This document shows positions 46,530-56,999 of a DNA stretch of 64,000 bases, piece after piece. Within the stretch, counting starts at the first letter, position 1; each line of letters opens with the position of its first letter. The notes beneath the pieces were generated by a model. That model ran no database searches, was not told where the DNA came from, and saw nothing but the letters and a program-made list of their open reading frames with translations. The DNA lies in contig JASBVS010000037.1 in assembly GCA_029960955.1 (NCBI GenBank), positions 62,001-126,000 of the forward strand, written 5' to 3'. The position numbers and the translations under genes were made by a program. The DNA is from Bacillota bacterium (GTDB lineage Bacteria; Bacillota; Sulfobacillia; JAIMAT01).

Positions 46530-48032
46530 TCACTCCGGGAGGGGCGGGGCCTCCCGCAGCATGAGCGCGGCCAGCCGCTCAATCTCGCCGGCCGGCGAGC
46601 GGTCGCCCGCCACGGGCGGGACCGCCTCCCGGATGCGCTCGAGGACCGCGCGCGAGGCGGGCGCCAGCCCCTCGGGACCGCGCAGCTCGACCGCGGCGGC
46701 GGCCGTGATCGCCTCCCCGGCCAGGACCCGGGAGACGTTGCGCACGACCTGGCGGGCCTTGCGCGCCGCCCAGGCGCCCATGCTGACGTGGTCCTCCTGG
46801 CCGGCCGAGGTCGGGATGGAGTCGACGCTGGCCGGGTGGGCCAGCGTCTTGTTCTCCGAGACCAGGGCGGCCTGGGTGTACTGCACCAGCATCAGGCCCG
46901 ACTCGACGCCGCCGTTCCGCGCCAGGAAGGCCGGCAGCCCGCTCAGCTGGGGGTTGAGCAGGCGCTCCGTCCGCCGCTCGGAGATGTCGGCCAGCTCGGC
47001 CAGCGCGATGGCCAGCAGGTCGAGGGCCAGGGCCAGGGGCTGGCCGTGGAAGTTGCCGCCGGAGACGGCCTCCTCGGGATCGGTGAAGACCAGCGGGTTG
47101 TCGGTGACCGCGTTCAGCTCGGTGCGGAGGACGCTTCCTGCGTACTCCAGGGCGTCGCGGCTGGCGCCGTGCACCTGGGGCATGCAGCGGAGGCTGTAGG
47201 CGTCCTGGACGCGCAGCTCGCCGGGCGCGGTGGTCAGGCGGCTGCCCCGCAGGTAGCCGCGCAGCCGCCGGGCGGAGAGGATCTGGCCGGGATGGGGGCG
47301 GAGCTCCTGGATCTCCGGCCGGAAGGCGTCGGCGATGCCGCGCAGCGCCTGCAGGCTGAGCGCGCCGACGGCGTCGGCCCACTCCGCCAGCCGGCGGGCG
47401 CCGAGCCAGCCGAGGAGGCCGAGCGCCTCCATCAGCTGGGTGCCGTTGATCAGCGCCAGCCCTTCCTTCGCCTCCAGGGTGAACGGCTCCAGCCCCGCCC
47501 GGCGGAGCGCCTCGCCGCCGGGCAGGAGCTCGCCGCCCAGCTCCGCTTCCCCCTCGCCGATCAGCACCAGCGCCGCATGCGCCAGCGGCGCCAGGTCGCC
47601 GCTGGCGCCGACGGAGCCCTGCTCCGGCACGCGCGGGTGGACGCCCGCCTCCAGGAGGCGGAGGATCTGCTCCACCAGCTCCGGGCGGACGCCCGAGTAG
47701 CCCCGAGCCAGGGCGTTGGCGCGCAGGAGGAGGAGCGCCCGCACCTCCTCGCGGGCGAGCGGAGGGCCGACGGCGGCGGCGTGGCTGCGCAGCAGGTTCC
47801 GCTGCAGCTGGCGCAGCTCCTCGGGCGGGATGGCCACGTCGGCCAGCCGGCCGAAGCCGGTGTTGACGCCGTAGACGGCCGCCCCGCGCCGGAGCATGGC
47901 TTCGACGGCGCGGCGGGAGCGGCCCAGCCGCTCGCGGGCGACGGCCGCCAGGCGGACCGGCCGCCCGTTCACCGCCACCTCCTCCACGTCGTCGGGCGTC
48001 AGGTGTTCGCCGTCGATCTCCAGCGGCTCCAC
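46530..48032 (-). CDS. hutH: Histidine ammonia-lyase family
   Basis: [40 protein letters not shown] (MIO Ala-Ser-Gly), [28 protein letters not shown]. Confidence 0.94.
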   Translation of the reverse strand: MEPLEIDGEHLTPDDVEEVAVNGRPVRLAAVARERLGRSRRAVEAMLRRGAAVYGVNTGFGRLADVAIPPEELRQLQRNLLRSHAAAVGPPLAREEVRALLLLRANALARGYSGVRPELVEQILRLLEAGVHPRVPEQGSVGASGDLAPLAHAALVLIGEGEAELGGELLPGGEALRRAGLEPFTLEAKEGLALINGTQLMEALGLLGWLGARRLAEWADAVGALSLQALRGIADAFRPEIQELRPHPGQILSARRLRGYLRGSRLTTAPGELRVQDAYSLRCMPQVHGASRDALEYAGSVLRTELNAVTDNPLVFTDPEEAVSGGNFHGQPLALALDLLAIALAELADISERRTERLLNPQLSGLPAFLARNGGVESGLMLVQYTQAALVSENKTLAHPASVDSIPTSAGQEDHVSMGAWAARKARQVVRNVSRVLAGEAITAAAAVELRGPEGLAPASRAVLERIREAVPPVAGDRSPAGEIERLAALMLREAPPLPE

Positions 48033-48034
48033 GC

Positions 48035-49336
48035 CTACCCCTCCGGCAGGATCAGCGAGACGGCGTGGAAGGCGGGATCGAGGTGGCTGCGGAGGCGTTC
48101 CTCCACCTCGCCCAGCGAGAGATCGCGGGCGACGGCGAAGGTGTCGAAGAGGGTGTGGCCGTGGAAGTAGGCCTCGTTGGCCAGGAAGGCGAGGCTCTCC
48201 GGCGAGTCGAGCTCCGCCACCAGGCCGCCCAGGAGCTTCTTCCGCAGCGCCTCGAAGCGGCGGGCGTCGACGCCCCCGCGGCGGGCGCGCTCCACCACCT
48301 CCAGCACCCGTTCGACCAGCCGCTCCGGCTCGTCGCTCTCGCCCTCCACCACGCTCAGGCCGAAGTCCTCGTCGCCGTTGTAGCCCGCGCCGAAGGAGCC
48401 GTCGATCAGCCCTTCCTCGTAGGCTTCGGCGTAGAAGTCCGAGCCGCGGCCGAAGATCAGCTCGAGCAGCAGGCTGGTCGCCAGGTCGCGGCGCACCGCC
48501 GCCACTCCCTCCGCCAGCCCGCCCCGCTCCTTGAAGCCGACGGCCACCCAGGGGCGCGCCACCGGCATGCGCGCCTCCACGCGGCGCCGTTCGATCCGGT
48601 CCGGCTCCTCGGGGCGGAAGCGGCGGATGGGCGGCTGGGGTCCGACGCCGCGCCGCGCCTGGTCCTCCGCCACCTGCTCGACGACGCGCCGCGGCTCCAC
48701 GTCGCCCACCACCGTCAGCACCATGTTGGACGGGTGGTAGAACGTCCGGTAGCAGCGCTCCAGCAGGTCGCGGGTGATCCGCCGGATGCTCTCGGGCGTC
48801 CCGGCCACGTCGAGGCGGAAGGGATGGCGGACGTAGAGCGCCTGGCGCAGGTTGAAGTCGATCCGCCAGCGCGGGTCGTCCTGGTACATGCGGATCTCCT
48901 GGAGGATGATGCCGCTCTCCTTCCTCACGCCCGCCTCGGTGAAGTACGGGTGCTGGACGAAGTCGAGGAGGATGGCGAGCGCCTCCTCGAAGCGCTCGGT
49001 GGCGGAGAAGAGGTAGGTGGTCGAGGTGTGGGTGGTGAAGGCGTTGGAGCCGGCGCCCAGGCGGGAGAAGCGGTCCATGGCGTCGCCCTCTTCCTCGGCG
49101 AAGAGCTGGTGCTCCAGGAAGTGGGCGATGCCGTCGGGCACGTCGGTCCGCTCGCTCTCGCCGGGCACCCAGAAGCTGGAGTCGAGACCGCCGTAGCGCG
49201 TGGCGAAGGTGCCGTACTTCTTGGCGAAACCGGGCTTGGGCAGCACCTGCACCATCAACCCGGAAGGAAGGAGCGCCCGCTCCATCCGCTCCCCGATCTC
49301 CGCGGCCTCCACCCGCTCGATCTGCGGTTCAGGCAA
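48035..49336 (-). CDS. M16 family peptidase, YmfH-like (intact HxxEH)
   Basis: [77 protein letters not shown]. Confidence 0.92.
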   Translation of the reverse strand: MPEPQIERVEAAEIGERMERALLPSGLMVQVLPKPGFAKKYGTFATRYGGLDSSFWVPGESERTDVPDGIAHFLEHQLFAEEEGDAMDRFSRLGAGSNAFTTHTSTTYLFSATERFEEALAILLDFVQHPYFTEAGVRKESGIILQEIRMYQDDPRWRIDFNLRQALYVRHPFRLDVAGTPESIRRITRDLLERCYRTFYHPSNMVLTVVGDVEPRRVVEQVAEDQARRGVGPQPPIRRFRPEEPDRIERRRVEARMPVARPWVAVGFKERGGLAEGVAAVRRDLATSLLLELIFGRGSDFYAEAYEEGLIDGSFGAGYNGDEDFGLSVVEGESDEPERLVERVLEVVERARRGGVDARRFEALRKKLLGGLVAELDSPESLAFLANEAYFHGHTLFDTFAVARDLSLGEVEERLRSHLDPAFHAVSLILPEG

Positions 49337-50642
49337 GCCCCAGCGCCTCCTTCTGGCCCGTAGCCGTCAGGTAGTAGACGGTGTCCAGGCGCACCCGGTT
49401 GAAGGCGCGGACCGCCTCCTCGCGCGTCACCCGCGCGATCGCCGCCAGCCGCTCCTCCAGGCTGCGGCGCACCCCCCAGAGCGTCTCCTCGAGCGCCTGG
49501 CTGATCAGCGCGTCGGGGTCGTCGGCGCTCTCGCGCAGGCGGTTGGAGAGGCGGAGCTTGGTCGTCTCCAGCTCCTCCTCGCTGACGTCGCCGCGCCGCA
49601 CCGCCTCCACCTGCTCGAGCACGATCTCCAGCGCGCGACGGAAGTCCGGGGGCTCGATGCCGGCCTGGATGAAGGCGACGCCCTTGCTGGGATCGATGGA
49701 GGAGTGGGCGTAGTAGGCGAGGCTCGCCTTCTCGCGCACGTTGCGGAAGAGCTTGGAGTGGCTGAAGCCGCCGAGCACGCCGTTGGCCACCACCAGCGGG
49801 TAGAAGTCCGGGTCGCGGACGCCGACGCCGGTGCGGAAGCCAAGGACCAGCTTCCCCTGCACCACCGGCTGCTCCTCGACCACCGTGCGCGCCTCGCGAT
49901 CCAGCGGCTCCGCCACGCGCGTCCCCTCCAGCGGCCGCAGGGCGCTCGGGCGAAGCCGCTCCAGCCTCCGTTCCAGCTCCGCCTCGACCCGCTCCACCGG
50001 ACCCGGGCCCACGCCCACGACGAGGCGGGGCGCCGTGGCCAGGAGCTGCCGGAAGCTCTCGGTCAGCCGTTCGGCGTCGATGTGCGGCAGGTCCTCGGGA
50101 CGCCCCAGCTTGGAGAGGGCGTAGGGCTCGCCCTGGAACATCTCCTGCGTGCAGCGCAGGAGGGCGTAGCGGCTCTTCTCGTTGATCAGCGCCTGCTGGC
50201 GGCGGGCCAGGTTGACCTTCTCCTGCTCCACGTAGCGCTCCGAGAGCCGCCCCCGCTCCATGTACGGCTCCAGCACCAGCTCGGCCAGGAAGTCCAGCGC
50301 CTGCCCGGTCAGCCCTTCCGCTCCCGCGACGTACCGCTCGTCCGGGAGATCCAGGTGCCAGCCGACCGTCTCCACCTCGCCGTACTTCTGCACGTTGACG
50401 CGCAGGTCGGCCCCGTAGAGTTCGTCCAGCCGCCGGTTGACCGCCCGCAGGTCGGGATGACTGCGGGAGCCGCGGACCAGCACCTCGGGCAGCAGCGCCG
50501 TCTCGGTGACGCTCTCGGGGCGGAGGTCGCGCTGAAAGAAGAGGCTCAGGCTGAGGGTCCGGAACTTCTCGGTCGGCAGGAAGTAGAACGGAATCCCCGC
50601 GCTCAACCGACGCTCGACAAACTCGTTCGCCTGTTCGGCCAA
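49329..50642 (-). CDS. M16 family protein, YmfF-like (lacks HxxEH)
   Basis: GIPFYFLPTEKFRTLSLSLFFQRDLRPESVTETALLPEVLVRGSRSHPDLRAVNRRLDELYGADLRVNVQKYGEVETVGWHLDLPDERYV; paired with the upstream-numbered M16 gene. Confidence 0.88.
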   Translation of the reverse strand: MAEQANEFVERRLSAGIPFYFLPTEKFRTLSLSLFFQRDLRPESVTETALLPEVLVRGSRSHPDLRAVNRRLDELYGADLRVNVQKYGEVETVGWHLDLPDERYVAGAEGLTGQALDFLAELVLEPYMERGRLSERYVEQEKVNLARRQQALINEKSRYALLRCTQEMFQGEPYALSKLGRPEDLPHIDAERLTESFRQLLATAPRLVVGVGPGPVERVEAELERRLERLRPSALRPLEGTRVAEPLDREARTVVEEQPVVQGKLVLGFRTGVGVRDPDFYPLVVANGVLGGFSHSKLFRNVREKASLAYYAHSSIDPSKGVAFIQAGIEPPDFRRALEIVLEQVEAVRRGDVSEEELETTKLRLSNRLRESADDPDALISQALEETLWGVRRSLEERLAAIARVTREEAVRAFNRVRLDTVYYLTATGQKEALGLA

Positions 50643-50654
50643 ACCTTCTCCCCC

Positions 50655-51923
50655 TCATCTCGGCCCGTCCGCCGGGGCGAACTCGCGCAACAGGTAGATG
50701 CGCAGGCGCTCCGGCCGGTTGCGCGCGGGATCCTCGCGCACCCAGGCGGCGAGCCGCTCGAGGGCGCGCCCGATCGCCGGCCCGCCGGCGCCCAGCCAGC
50801 GGGCCACCTCGCCCCCGTCCACGGCCAGGTCGCCCGCCCGGCACGGGTCGCCGCGTTCCACCACCTCGCGGACGGCGCGCGCCCAGCGCCCGGCGGCCTG
50901 GCCCAGCCCCGGGCGCGGGCAGCCGCCCGCCGGATGCGCAGCCAGCCATTCGGCGAGGAGCCCGGCTTCCTCCCGCCCGAGGCGGGCGACCCACTCCCGC
51001 GCGGCCGGGCCCAGCCGCCGGACCCGCTCGCCTTTCGCCGCCGGACCCTCGCCTCCCTCCTCGGCCGCGAGGCGCCCGGCGGCGCGCAGGAGCTGCTCCA
51101 CCGCCCGGCGCAGCCGTCCGGGCAGGATGGCCCGCGCCGCCAGCTCCTCGCCGCGGGAGAAGGCGTGGAGAAAGGCCACCCAGCGCGCGGCCTCGCGGCG
51201 CGGCGCGCGTTCCACCGCCTCGCCCACGTGGCCGACGCCCTCCTCCCCCAGCTCGCCGGCGGCGCGCCCGACGACCGCCCAGGCGGCCCCGGTCTTCCAG
51301 AGAAGCACCACCCCGGCGGCGGCCCTGCGGCCCATCAGCAGGCGGCTCATCTCCGCGAAGAGCCGTTCCCGCGAGACCCCCGCCAGGTCGGCCGCGCCGC
51401 GGAGCGCCGCCTGCACCGTCTCCTCGTCCATCCGCCAACCCGTCTCCGCGGCCAGGCGGGCGCCCCGGAGCACGCGCAGCGGATCCTCGGCGAAGCGCCG
51501 CAGCGGGTCGCCGACGGCGCGGATCCGCCCGGCGCGCAGGTCGCCCAGGCCGCCCCAGGGGTCGACCAGCCGGCCGTCCAGTCCCAGAGCCATGGCGTTG
51601 ACGGTGTAATCGCGCCGCGCCAGGTCGCCTTCCACTTCGTCGAGCCAGCGGACTTCGGAAGGGTGGCGCCGGTCGTCGTAGGGCGACTCGCGCCGGAAGG
51701 TGGTCACCTGGACCCAGCGGAGACCCGTGGCGACGCTGACCGTGCCGTAGGCGAGGCCGGTGGGAAGCACCCGCGGGAAGAGGGCCGTCACCCGCTCGGG
51801 AGGCGCGGAGGTGGCCACGTCCCAGTCGTGGGGGACGCGGCCGCGCAGCAGGTCGCGCAGGCAGCCCCCCACCAGGTAGGCCCTCTCCCCTTCCTGTCGC
51901 AGCCGCTCGAGAACCGCCAGCAC
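50655..51923 (-). CDS. cca: CCA tRNA nucleotidyltransferase
   Basis: AYLVGGCLRDLLRGRVPHDWDVATSAPPERV, EVRWLDEVEGDLARRDYTVNAMALGLDGRLVDPWGGLGDLRAGRIRAVGDPLRRFAEDPLRVLR. Confidence 0.95.
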   Translation of the reverse strand: MLAVLERLRQEGERAYLVGGCLRDLLRGRVPHDWDVATSAPPERVTALFPRVLPTGLAYGTVSVATGLRWVQVTTFRRESPYDDRRHPSEVRWLDEVEGDLARRDYTVNAMALGLDGRLVDPWGGLGDLRAGRIRAVGDPLRRFAEDPLRVLRGARLAAETGWRMDEETVQAALRGAADLAGVSRERLFAEMSRLLMGRRAAAGVVLLWKTGAAWAVVGRAAGELGEEGVGHVGEAVERAPRREAARWVAFLHAFSRGEELAARAILPGRLRRAVEQLLRAAGRLAAEEGGEGPAAKGERVRRLGPAAREWVARLGREEAGLLAEWLAAHPAGGCPRPGLGQAAGRWARAVREVVERGDPCRAGDLAVDGGEVARWLGAGGPAIGRALERLAAWVREDPARNRPERLRIYLLREFAPADGPR

Positions 51924-52015
51924 GTCCGCCGGGACCGCTGCCAGGAGTCGCGTCCGTCCTCCCCCCCGCGCGTCCCAGTCTACCGTGCTCGGCGGCGGCC
52001 GAGCCTATGCGGCGC

Positions 52016-53002
52016 TCAGGCGTGGGCCACCCGCCGCGCCGGCACGCCCCCGGAGGCGGCCGGCTCGACCGTCGCCGGCGCCGGACCGCTCATCAGGAGC
52101 GCGTAGCTGAGGGCGGCGAAGAGCAGCGTGACCAGCGTGGTGTGCAGCAGCTCCGCGCCCAGCGCCAGGCCGCTCAGCACCACCACGCCGCCGCTCGCCG
52201 CCTGCAGGAGGACGAGGAGGAAGGCCGCCGCCGCCCCTCGCGCCAGCTCCGGTCGCGTCCGCCGGAGCTTCCGGCCCTCGACGTAGAGCGCGAAGAGCAG
52301 GCCCGCCGTCAGCAGGGCGGCCAGGCGATGGACGAACTCGATGGCCGGGCGACCGGCCAGCGGTGGCACCAGCGACCCCTGGCAGAGCGGCCAGCCCCCG
52401 CAGGCGCCGCCGGCGCCGGTGTGCTGGACGTAGGCGCCCAGGTAGATGACGCCGTAGACGGCGACCGCCGCCGCCCAGGCCAGGCGGCGGAAGCGAGCGG
52501 GCGCCGGGCCGCGGCGGCCCCGGCGGACCGCCTCGTCCTGCAGCAGCCAGGCCGTCAGCAGCCAGATGCCGGTGAAGGCCAGGAGCGAGATGCCGAAGTG
52601 GAGCGCCAGCATGGCGGTGGGCTCGCCCCAGAGGACGGCCGCGGCGCCCAGGAAGGACTCCACGACGACGAAGCCCAAGCCGAAGAGGAGGAGCCGCTTC
52701 GCCCGGCCGTCGCCCCGCCGCCAGGTCCAGACGGCCAGCGGCACCAGCAGGAAGCCGGCCAGGCCGGTGACGGCCCGGTGGCCGAACTCGATCAGGGCCG
52801 GCAGCGTCAGCTCGGGCAGGAGCCGCCCGTTGCAGAGCGGCCAGCTGTTCCCGCAGCCGTGCGCCGATCCGGTGTTGGTGACGAGCGCGCCGGCGATGAC
52901 CACGACCAGCATGGCCAGGCTGCTGGCGACGGCCAGTCCGCGCAGGCCGGCCGGCACCCCGCCCCCCGTCTCCCCGCGGGCTTCTCGGTGGACTGCTCTC
53001 AT
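52016..53002 (-). CDS. ctaA: Heme A synthase CtaA
   Basis: MLVVVIAGALVTNTGSAHGCGNSWPLCNGRLLPELTLPALIEFGHRAVTGLAGFLL, YLGAYVQHTGAGGACGGWPLCQGSLVPP...IEFVHRLAALLTAGLL. Confidence 0.93.
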   Translation of the reverse strand: MRAVHREARGETGGGVPAGLRGLAVASSLAMLVVVIAGALVTNTGSAHGCGNSWPLCNGRLLPELTLPALIEFGHRAVTGLAGFLLVPLAVWTWRRGDGRAKRLLLFGLGFVVVESFLGAAAVLWGEPTAMLALHFGISLLAFTGIWLLTAWLLQDEAVRRGRRGPAPARFRRLAWAAAVAVYGVIYLGAYVQHTGAGGACGGWPLCQGSLVPPLAGRPAIEFVHRLAALLTAGLLFALYVEGRKLRRTRPELARGAAAAFLLVLLQAASGGVVVLSGLALGAELLHTTLVTLLFAALSYALLMSGPAPATVEPAASGGVPARRVAHA

Positions 53003-53040
53003 CCTTCCCCTACCCCCTCGTCCGGCCGGGACGGCCCCGC

Positions 53041-54420
53041 TCACCGCCCCGCCGTCGCCTCGGACGCCGCCGTCGTCGTCTCGCGCACCAGGCCGAAGAG
53101 GCCGATCCCGACCAGCGAGGCGAGGGCGACGCTGGAGAACATGCCGGTGAAGCTCCGGAAGGAGGTGGCCAGGGCCAGGATCACCGGCCCGGCCGCCATC
53201 CCCACCGAGCGGAAGACGGCGACCAGCGAGAGCGCCTCGCCGGCCTGCTCCTCCCGGTAGAGGGCGAGCGCCAGGCGGTTGATCGGCGCGCCCATGGTGA
53301 AGGCCGTCGCCGCCCCGAGAAGCGCCATGGCCACGACGAAGCGGGTCAGGTCGAGCCCCGGCCAGGCCATGAGGACGGAGCCCAGCACCGCCAGCCCGAG
53401 CCCCGTCTGCAGCACCGGCCTGGGCCCCAGCCGGTCTACCAGAAGCCCGGCGGCGCCGGCCAGCAGGGCGCCCGTCACCGCCGCGGGCATCATGGCCACG
53501 CCCGAGGCCAGGACCGAGAAGTGGAACTCCCGCTGCACCATGGTGGGCACGAAGGTGGAGGCGGAGAGGTCGAAGCCGATGACCGCCGAGCCCGCCACCA
53601 GCGCCAGCCCGGCCGCCTGGACCAGCGGCGCCGTCTCCAGGAAGGGCACCTCGGCCCGCCGCTGGCGCATCCCGAAGAAGGCCAGCGCGGCCGCGGCGCC
53701 CGCGCCCAGCAGCCAGCCGCCCGTGCCCCGCACCGTCAGGGCGAGCAGGAGCAGGGCCAGGCCCCCGCTGAAGGCGAGGCCGGCGGGGAGGTCCGGCAGC
53801 GGCCGCTCGGAGCGGCTCCCGTCGCCCAGCCCGCGCGAGCGCCAGAGCACCGCCAGCACGACGGGCACGTTGAGCAGGAAGATGCTCGGCCAGCCGAAGT
53901 ACTGGCCCAGCACGCCGCCCAGGTCGGGCCCGACGACGCTGGCCAGCCCGAAGACGGCCCCGAAGACGCCCAGCGCCATCCCCTGCCGTTCGGCCGGGAA
54001 GAGCGCGATCCCCTCCGCCTGGGCGTTGGGGTAGACGGCGCCCGCGCCCATGCCCTGGATCACCCGCGCCAGGAGGAAGAGCTCCAGGTCGGGCGCGCGC
54101 GCCGCCAGGAGGGAGGCGAGGCCGAAGGCGGCGACCCCCACCCGGAAGAGGCGCACGTGGCCGAGGCGGTCGCCCAGCGCCCCCGCCACCACCGTCGAGG
54201 CCGCGTAGGCGATGGTGTAGGCGGTCAGCGTCCAGGCGGTCCACGCCAGCGAGACGTGGAAGGAGCTGGCGATCCCCCTGCTGAGCACGGGCAGGAGGAT
54301 GCTGGTGTCCAGCGCTCCGATGCCCACGCCCAGCAGGTAGACGCCCAGCTCGCCCCAGCGCACCTGCGTCGGCACCCTCGGCCTCTTCCTGCCGGGTTGC
54401 CCCGCTCCGGACCGCTTCAA
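53041..54420 (-). CDS. MFS transporter (DHA-type drug:H+ antiporter-like)
   Basis: IGALDTSILLPVLSRGIASSFHVSLAWTAWTLTAYTIAYAASTVVAGALGDRLGHVRLFRVGVAAFGLASLL, RVIQGMGAGAVYPNA. Confidence 0.9.
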   Translation of the reverse strand: MKRSGAGQPGRKRPRVPTQVRWGELGVYLLGVGIGALDTSILLPVLSRGIASSFHVSLAWTAWTLTAYTIAYAASTVVAGALGDRLGHVRLFRVGVAAFGLASLLAARAPDLELFLLARVIQGMGAGAVYPNAQAEGIALFPAERQGMALGVFGAVFGLASVVGPDLGGVLGQYFGWPSIFLLNVPVVLAVLWRSRGLGDGSRSERPLPDLPAGLAFSGGLALLLLALTVRGTGGWLLGAGAAAALAFFGMRQRRAEVPFLETAPLVQAAGLALVAGSAVIGFDLSASTFVPTMVQREFHFSVLASGVAMMPAAVTGALLAGAAGLLVDRLGPRPVLQTGLGLAVLGSVLMAWPGLDLTRFVVAMALLGAATAFTMGAPINRLALALYREEQAGEALSLVAVFRSVGMAAGPVILALATSFRSFTGMFSSVALASLVGIGLFGLVRETTTAASEATAGR

Positions 54421-54497
54421 GCCCCTCGCCCCCCGCCCCTGCGCGCGCTCCCGGGCCGCCTACCCTCCTCGCCGGCCCGCGAAGTCGCTCGATCGCG

Positions 54498-54968
54498 TCA
54501 ATGACCTAGAATCGCTTTTAGAATATGGGTCGTCGGTCCCGGCCGGTAGATGACGTAGAGCATCAGGTAGACGACCAGTCCTGTGGCCGCCGCCACCAGC
54601 CACATCGCCGCCGTCCAGGGCGCCACGCGCCGGTGCTGCGGGAAGCGCCCCGACAGCGCCCGGCGCAGGGCGACGATGCCGAGGATGCCCGCCAGGGTGG
54701 CGAGCAGCGTGTGCACCTGGAGGAAGGTCAGGTAGGGCAGCCGCAGGGAGGGCGGTCCCCCGAAGCTGGTGTCGCCCACCGCCAGCGTCCGCACCGCGTA
54801 ACTGAGAAAGAAGGCGGCACCCAGCGCCGCCGCGCCCAGCATCAGCCGCCGGTGCTGCTCGACGCGGCGCTGCCGGATGCGCCGCCACCCCAGCGCCACC
54901 GCCAGCGCGCTGGCGATCATGAAGAGCTCGCTGAGAAGGGGCAGACCTCGGCTCCAGAACGCGTTCAT
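54498..54968 (-). CDS. DUF420 (CtaM-like) membrane protein
   Basis: LPLLSELFMIASALAVALGWRRIRQRRVEQHRRLMLGAAALGAAFFLSYAVRTLAVGDTSFGG...LTFLQVHTLLATLAGILGIVALRRAL. Confidence 0.85.
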   Translation of the reverse strand: MNAFWSRGLPLLSELFMIASALAVALGWRRIRQRRVEQHRRLMLGAAALGAAFFLSYAVRTLAVGDTSFGGPPSLRLPYLTFLQVHTLLATLAGILGIVALRRALSGRFPQHRRVAPWTAAMWLVAAATGLVVYLMLYVIYRPGPTTHILKAILGH

Positions 54969-55933
54969 ACACCGACCACGTGGCTGACCACCAGGGCCGT
55001 GAAGAGAACGGTCAGGTAGAGCAGCGAGTAGCGGAACGTCAGCCGGGCCCAGGGCGCCTCCGGAGCGCGGTCGCGCCAGAGCGGCACGTGCAGCGCCAGG
55101 AAGGCCGCCCCCAGCACGGCGGCCACCGCCACGTAGAGCGGTCCCACCGTCCCCGTCCGCCCCATCGCCAGCGATGCGGCCACGAGCGCCACCGTGTAGA
55201 GCAGGCTCTCGATCTTGGTCCGCCGCTCCCCCCGGGCGACGGGCATCATGGGGATGCCGGCGCGCCGGTAGTCCTCCTGCTTGTAGAGCGAGAGCGACCA
55301 GAAGTGCGGCGGCGTCCACAGGAAGATGATCAGGAACATGAGCACGGCGGCCGGGCTGATCGATCCGGTGACCGCCGCCCAGCCCACCAGCGGCGGGAAG
55401 GCGCCCGCGCCCCCGCCGATGACGATGTTCTCGGGCGTCCGCCGCTTCAGCCACATGGTGTAGATGAGGACGTAGTACAGGTAGCCGGCCAGTGTCAGCC
55501 CCGCCGCCAGCCATCCCACCTGCCAGGCCATGAGGGTGAAGGCCAGCGCCCCCAGCGCCAGGCCGAAGCCCAGCGCCTGCTCGCGACGCATCCGCCCGGC
55601 CGGGATCGGCCGCTGGCGCGTGCGGCTCATCACCCTGTCGATGTCGGCGTCGTACCACATGTTGACCGCGTTGGCGCCGCCGGCAGACAGCGCCAGCCCC
55701 AGCAGCGTCCAGAGCACCCTCCAGGGCGAAGGCAGACCTCTCGTCGCCACCAGCATGGCCGCGTAGGCCGTCAGGACCAGCAGCAGGACGATACCCGGCT
55801 TGGTCAGCGCCACGTAGTCCGACGCCCTCGCCAGGAAGCCCTCCCGCGGACGGGCCTTGCCCCGCTCCAGCGAGGTCGCCCCCGCCCCGGCGAGGTAGGT
55901 CTCTGCCGCCACCGAACCCGGCTCGTGCTTCAT
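54965..55933 (-). CDS. ctaB: Protoheme IX farnesyltransferase (heme O synthase)
   Basis: DYVALTKPGIVLLLVLTAYAAML, GGANAVNMWYDADIDRVMSRTRQRPIPAGRM, IIFLWTPPHFWSLSLYKQEDYRRAGIPMMPV. Confidence 0.95.
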   Translation of the reverse strand: MKHEPGSVAAETYLAGAGATSLERGKARPREGFLARASDYVALTKPGIVLLLVLTAYAAMLVATRGLPSPWRVLWTLLGLALSAGGANAVNMWYDADIDRVMSRTRQRPIPAGRMRREQALGFGLALGALAFTLMAWQVGWLAAGLTLAGYLYYVLIYTMWLKRRTPENIVIGGGAGAFPPLVGWAAVTGSISPAAVLMFLIIFLWTPPHFWSLSLYKQEDYRRAGIPMMPVARGERRTKIESLLYTVALVAASLAMGRTGTVGPLYVAVAAVLGAAFLALHVPLWRDRAPEAPWARLTFRYSLLYLTVLFTALVVSHVVGV

Positions 55934-56059
55934 CGTTGCCGCCTCCCGTCCCCACCTGTCACGGGACCGGCTCTCCCCGGCCCGGGGACGGGGCCCGGGT
56001 GGTCGCCCCGGGCCCCTCCACGCGCCCCGGACCCGTTCCGACACCCTTGGCCGCGCCGG

Positions 56060-56368
56060 TCAGGGGATCCGGTCGAGGACGCCCAGGGCTACGCCGATCA
56101 GAACGGCCAGCGCCACGCCGATGCCGAAGATGACCTGATAGGCGCGCGGTGACCGGTTCAAGTGCATCAGGTAGTAGATCTGCAGGAAGATCTGGACCAG
56201 CGCCATCGCCAGCAGGAGCGGAGCCAGCAGCCCGATGGCGACGTGCGCGTAGGCCAGGACCACCGCCGCCACGGTGAGGAGTGCGGCCACCACCGTGCTG
56301 ATCACATAGGCGCCGATGGGATGCTCGTTCTCGGCCCGCCGTCCGGTTGCCTCGGACCTTGCACTCAT
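56060..56368 (-). CDS. Cytochrome c oxidase subunit IV (CtaF/CyoD-like)
   Basis: ENEHPIGAYVISTVVAALLTVAAVVLAY...LLLAMALVQIFLQIYYLMHL; in the cta cluster. Confidence 0.85.
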   Translation of the reverse strand: MSARSEATGRRAENEHPIGAYVISTVVAALLTVAAVVLAYAHVAIGLLAPLLLAMALVQIFLQIYYLMHLNRSPRAYQVIFGIGVALAVLIGVALGVLDRIP

Positions 56369-56381
56369 GCCGCCTCGCCTC

Positions 56382-56999
56382 CTAGGCTGCGGTGCCCAGC
56401 ACGTAGACCACGGTGAAGATGACGATCCAGACCACGTCGACGAAGTGCCAGTAGAGACCGGCCACCTCGAGCTTGTGCGCCTCCTCCGGGCGGAGGTGGC
56501 CCCGGAAGGCGCTGATCAGGAGCCCGACGATCCAGGCGACGCCGAAGGCCACGTGCGCCCCGTGGAAGCCGGTCAGGGTGTAGAAGCTGGCCGAGAAGAC
56601 GTTGGTGTTGAAGAGCAACCCGTCGCGCATGAAGCCCGAGTACTCGGTCGCCTGGAAGCCCAGGAAGGCGAGTCCCAGCAGCGCCGTCAGGGCCAGCCAG
56701 AGCTTGACCGCGCCCTGGTTCCTGCGCCACATGGAGACCACCGCCAGCACCATGGTCAGGCTGGAGAGCAGCAGGTCCAGCGTGGCCAGCGTGGTCACGG
56801 GCAGGTCGAAGACGTCCGTGGGCGTCGGGCCGGCGACGCTCCGGCCCTCCAGGGCCACGTAGACGCCGATCAGCGAGGCGAAGAAGACCGCCTCGGACGC
56901 CAGCCAGACCCAGAAGCCCAGCCGGACGTTCTCCGCGTGAAGGGCGGCTTCGCGTTCCTCCTCCTCCTGCTGCAGCGCCTCCAGAGGGCGGCTGCTCAT
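56382..56999 (-). CDS. ctaE: Cytochrome c oxidase subunit III
   Basis: VRLGFWVWLASEAVFFASLIGVYVAL, SASFYTLTGFHGAHVAFGVAWIVGLL, VAGLYWHFVDVVWIVIFTVVYV. Confidence 0.94.
   Translation of the reverse strand: MSSRPLEALQQEEEEREAALHAENVRLGFWVWLASEAVFFASLIGVYVALEGRSVAGPTPTDVFDLPVTTLATLDLLLSSLTMVLAVVSMWRRNQGAVKLWLALTALLGLAFLGFQATEYSGFMRDGLLFNTNVFSASFYTLTGFHGAHVAFGVAWIVGLLISAFRGHLRPEEAHKLEVAGLYWHFVDVVWIVIFTVVYVLGTAA

Noticed and set aside
49200-52106. 968-aa plus-strand ORF
   Set aside because: Antisense to two M16 genes and cca; shadow ORF.
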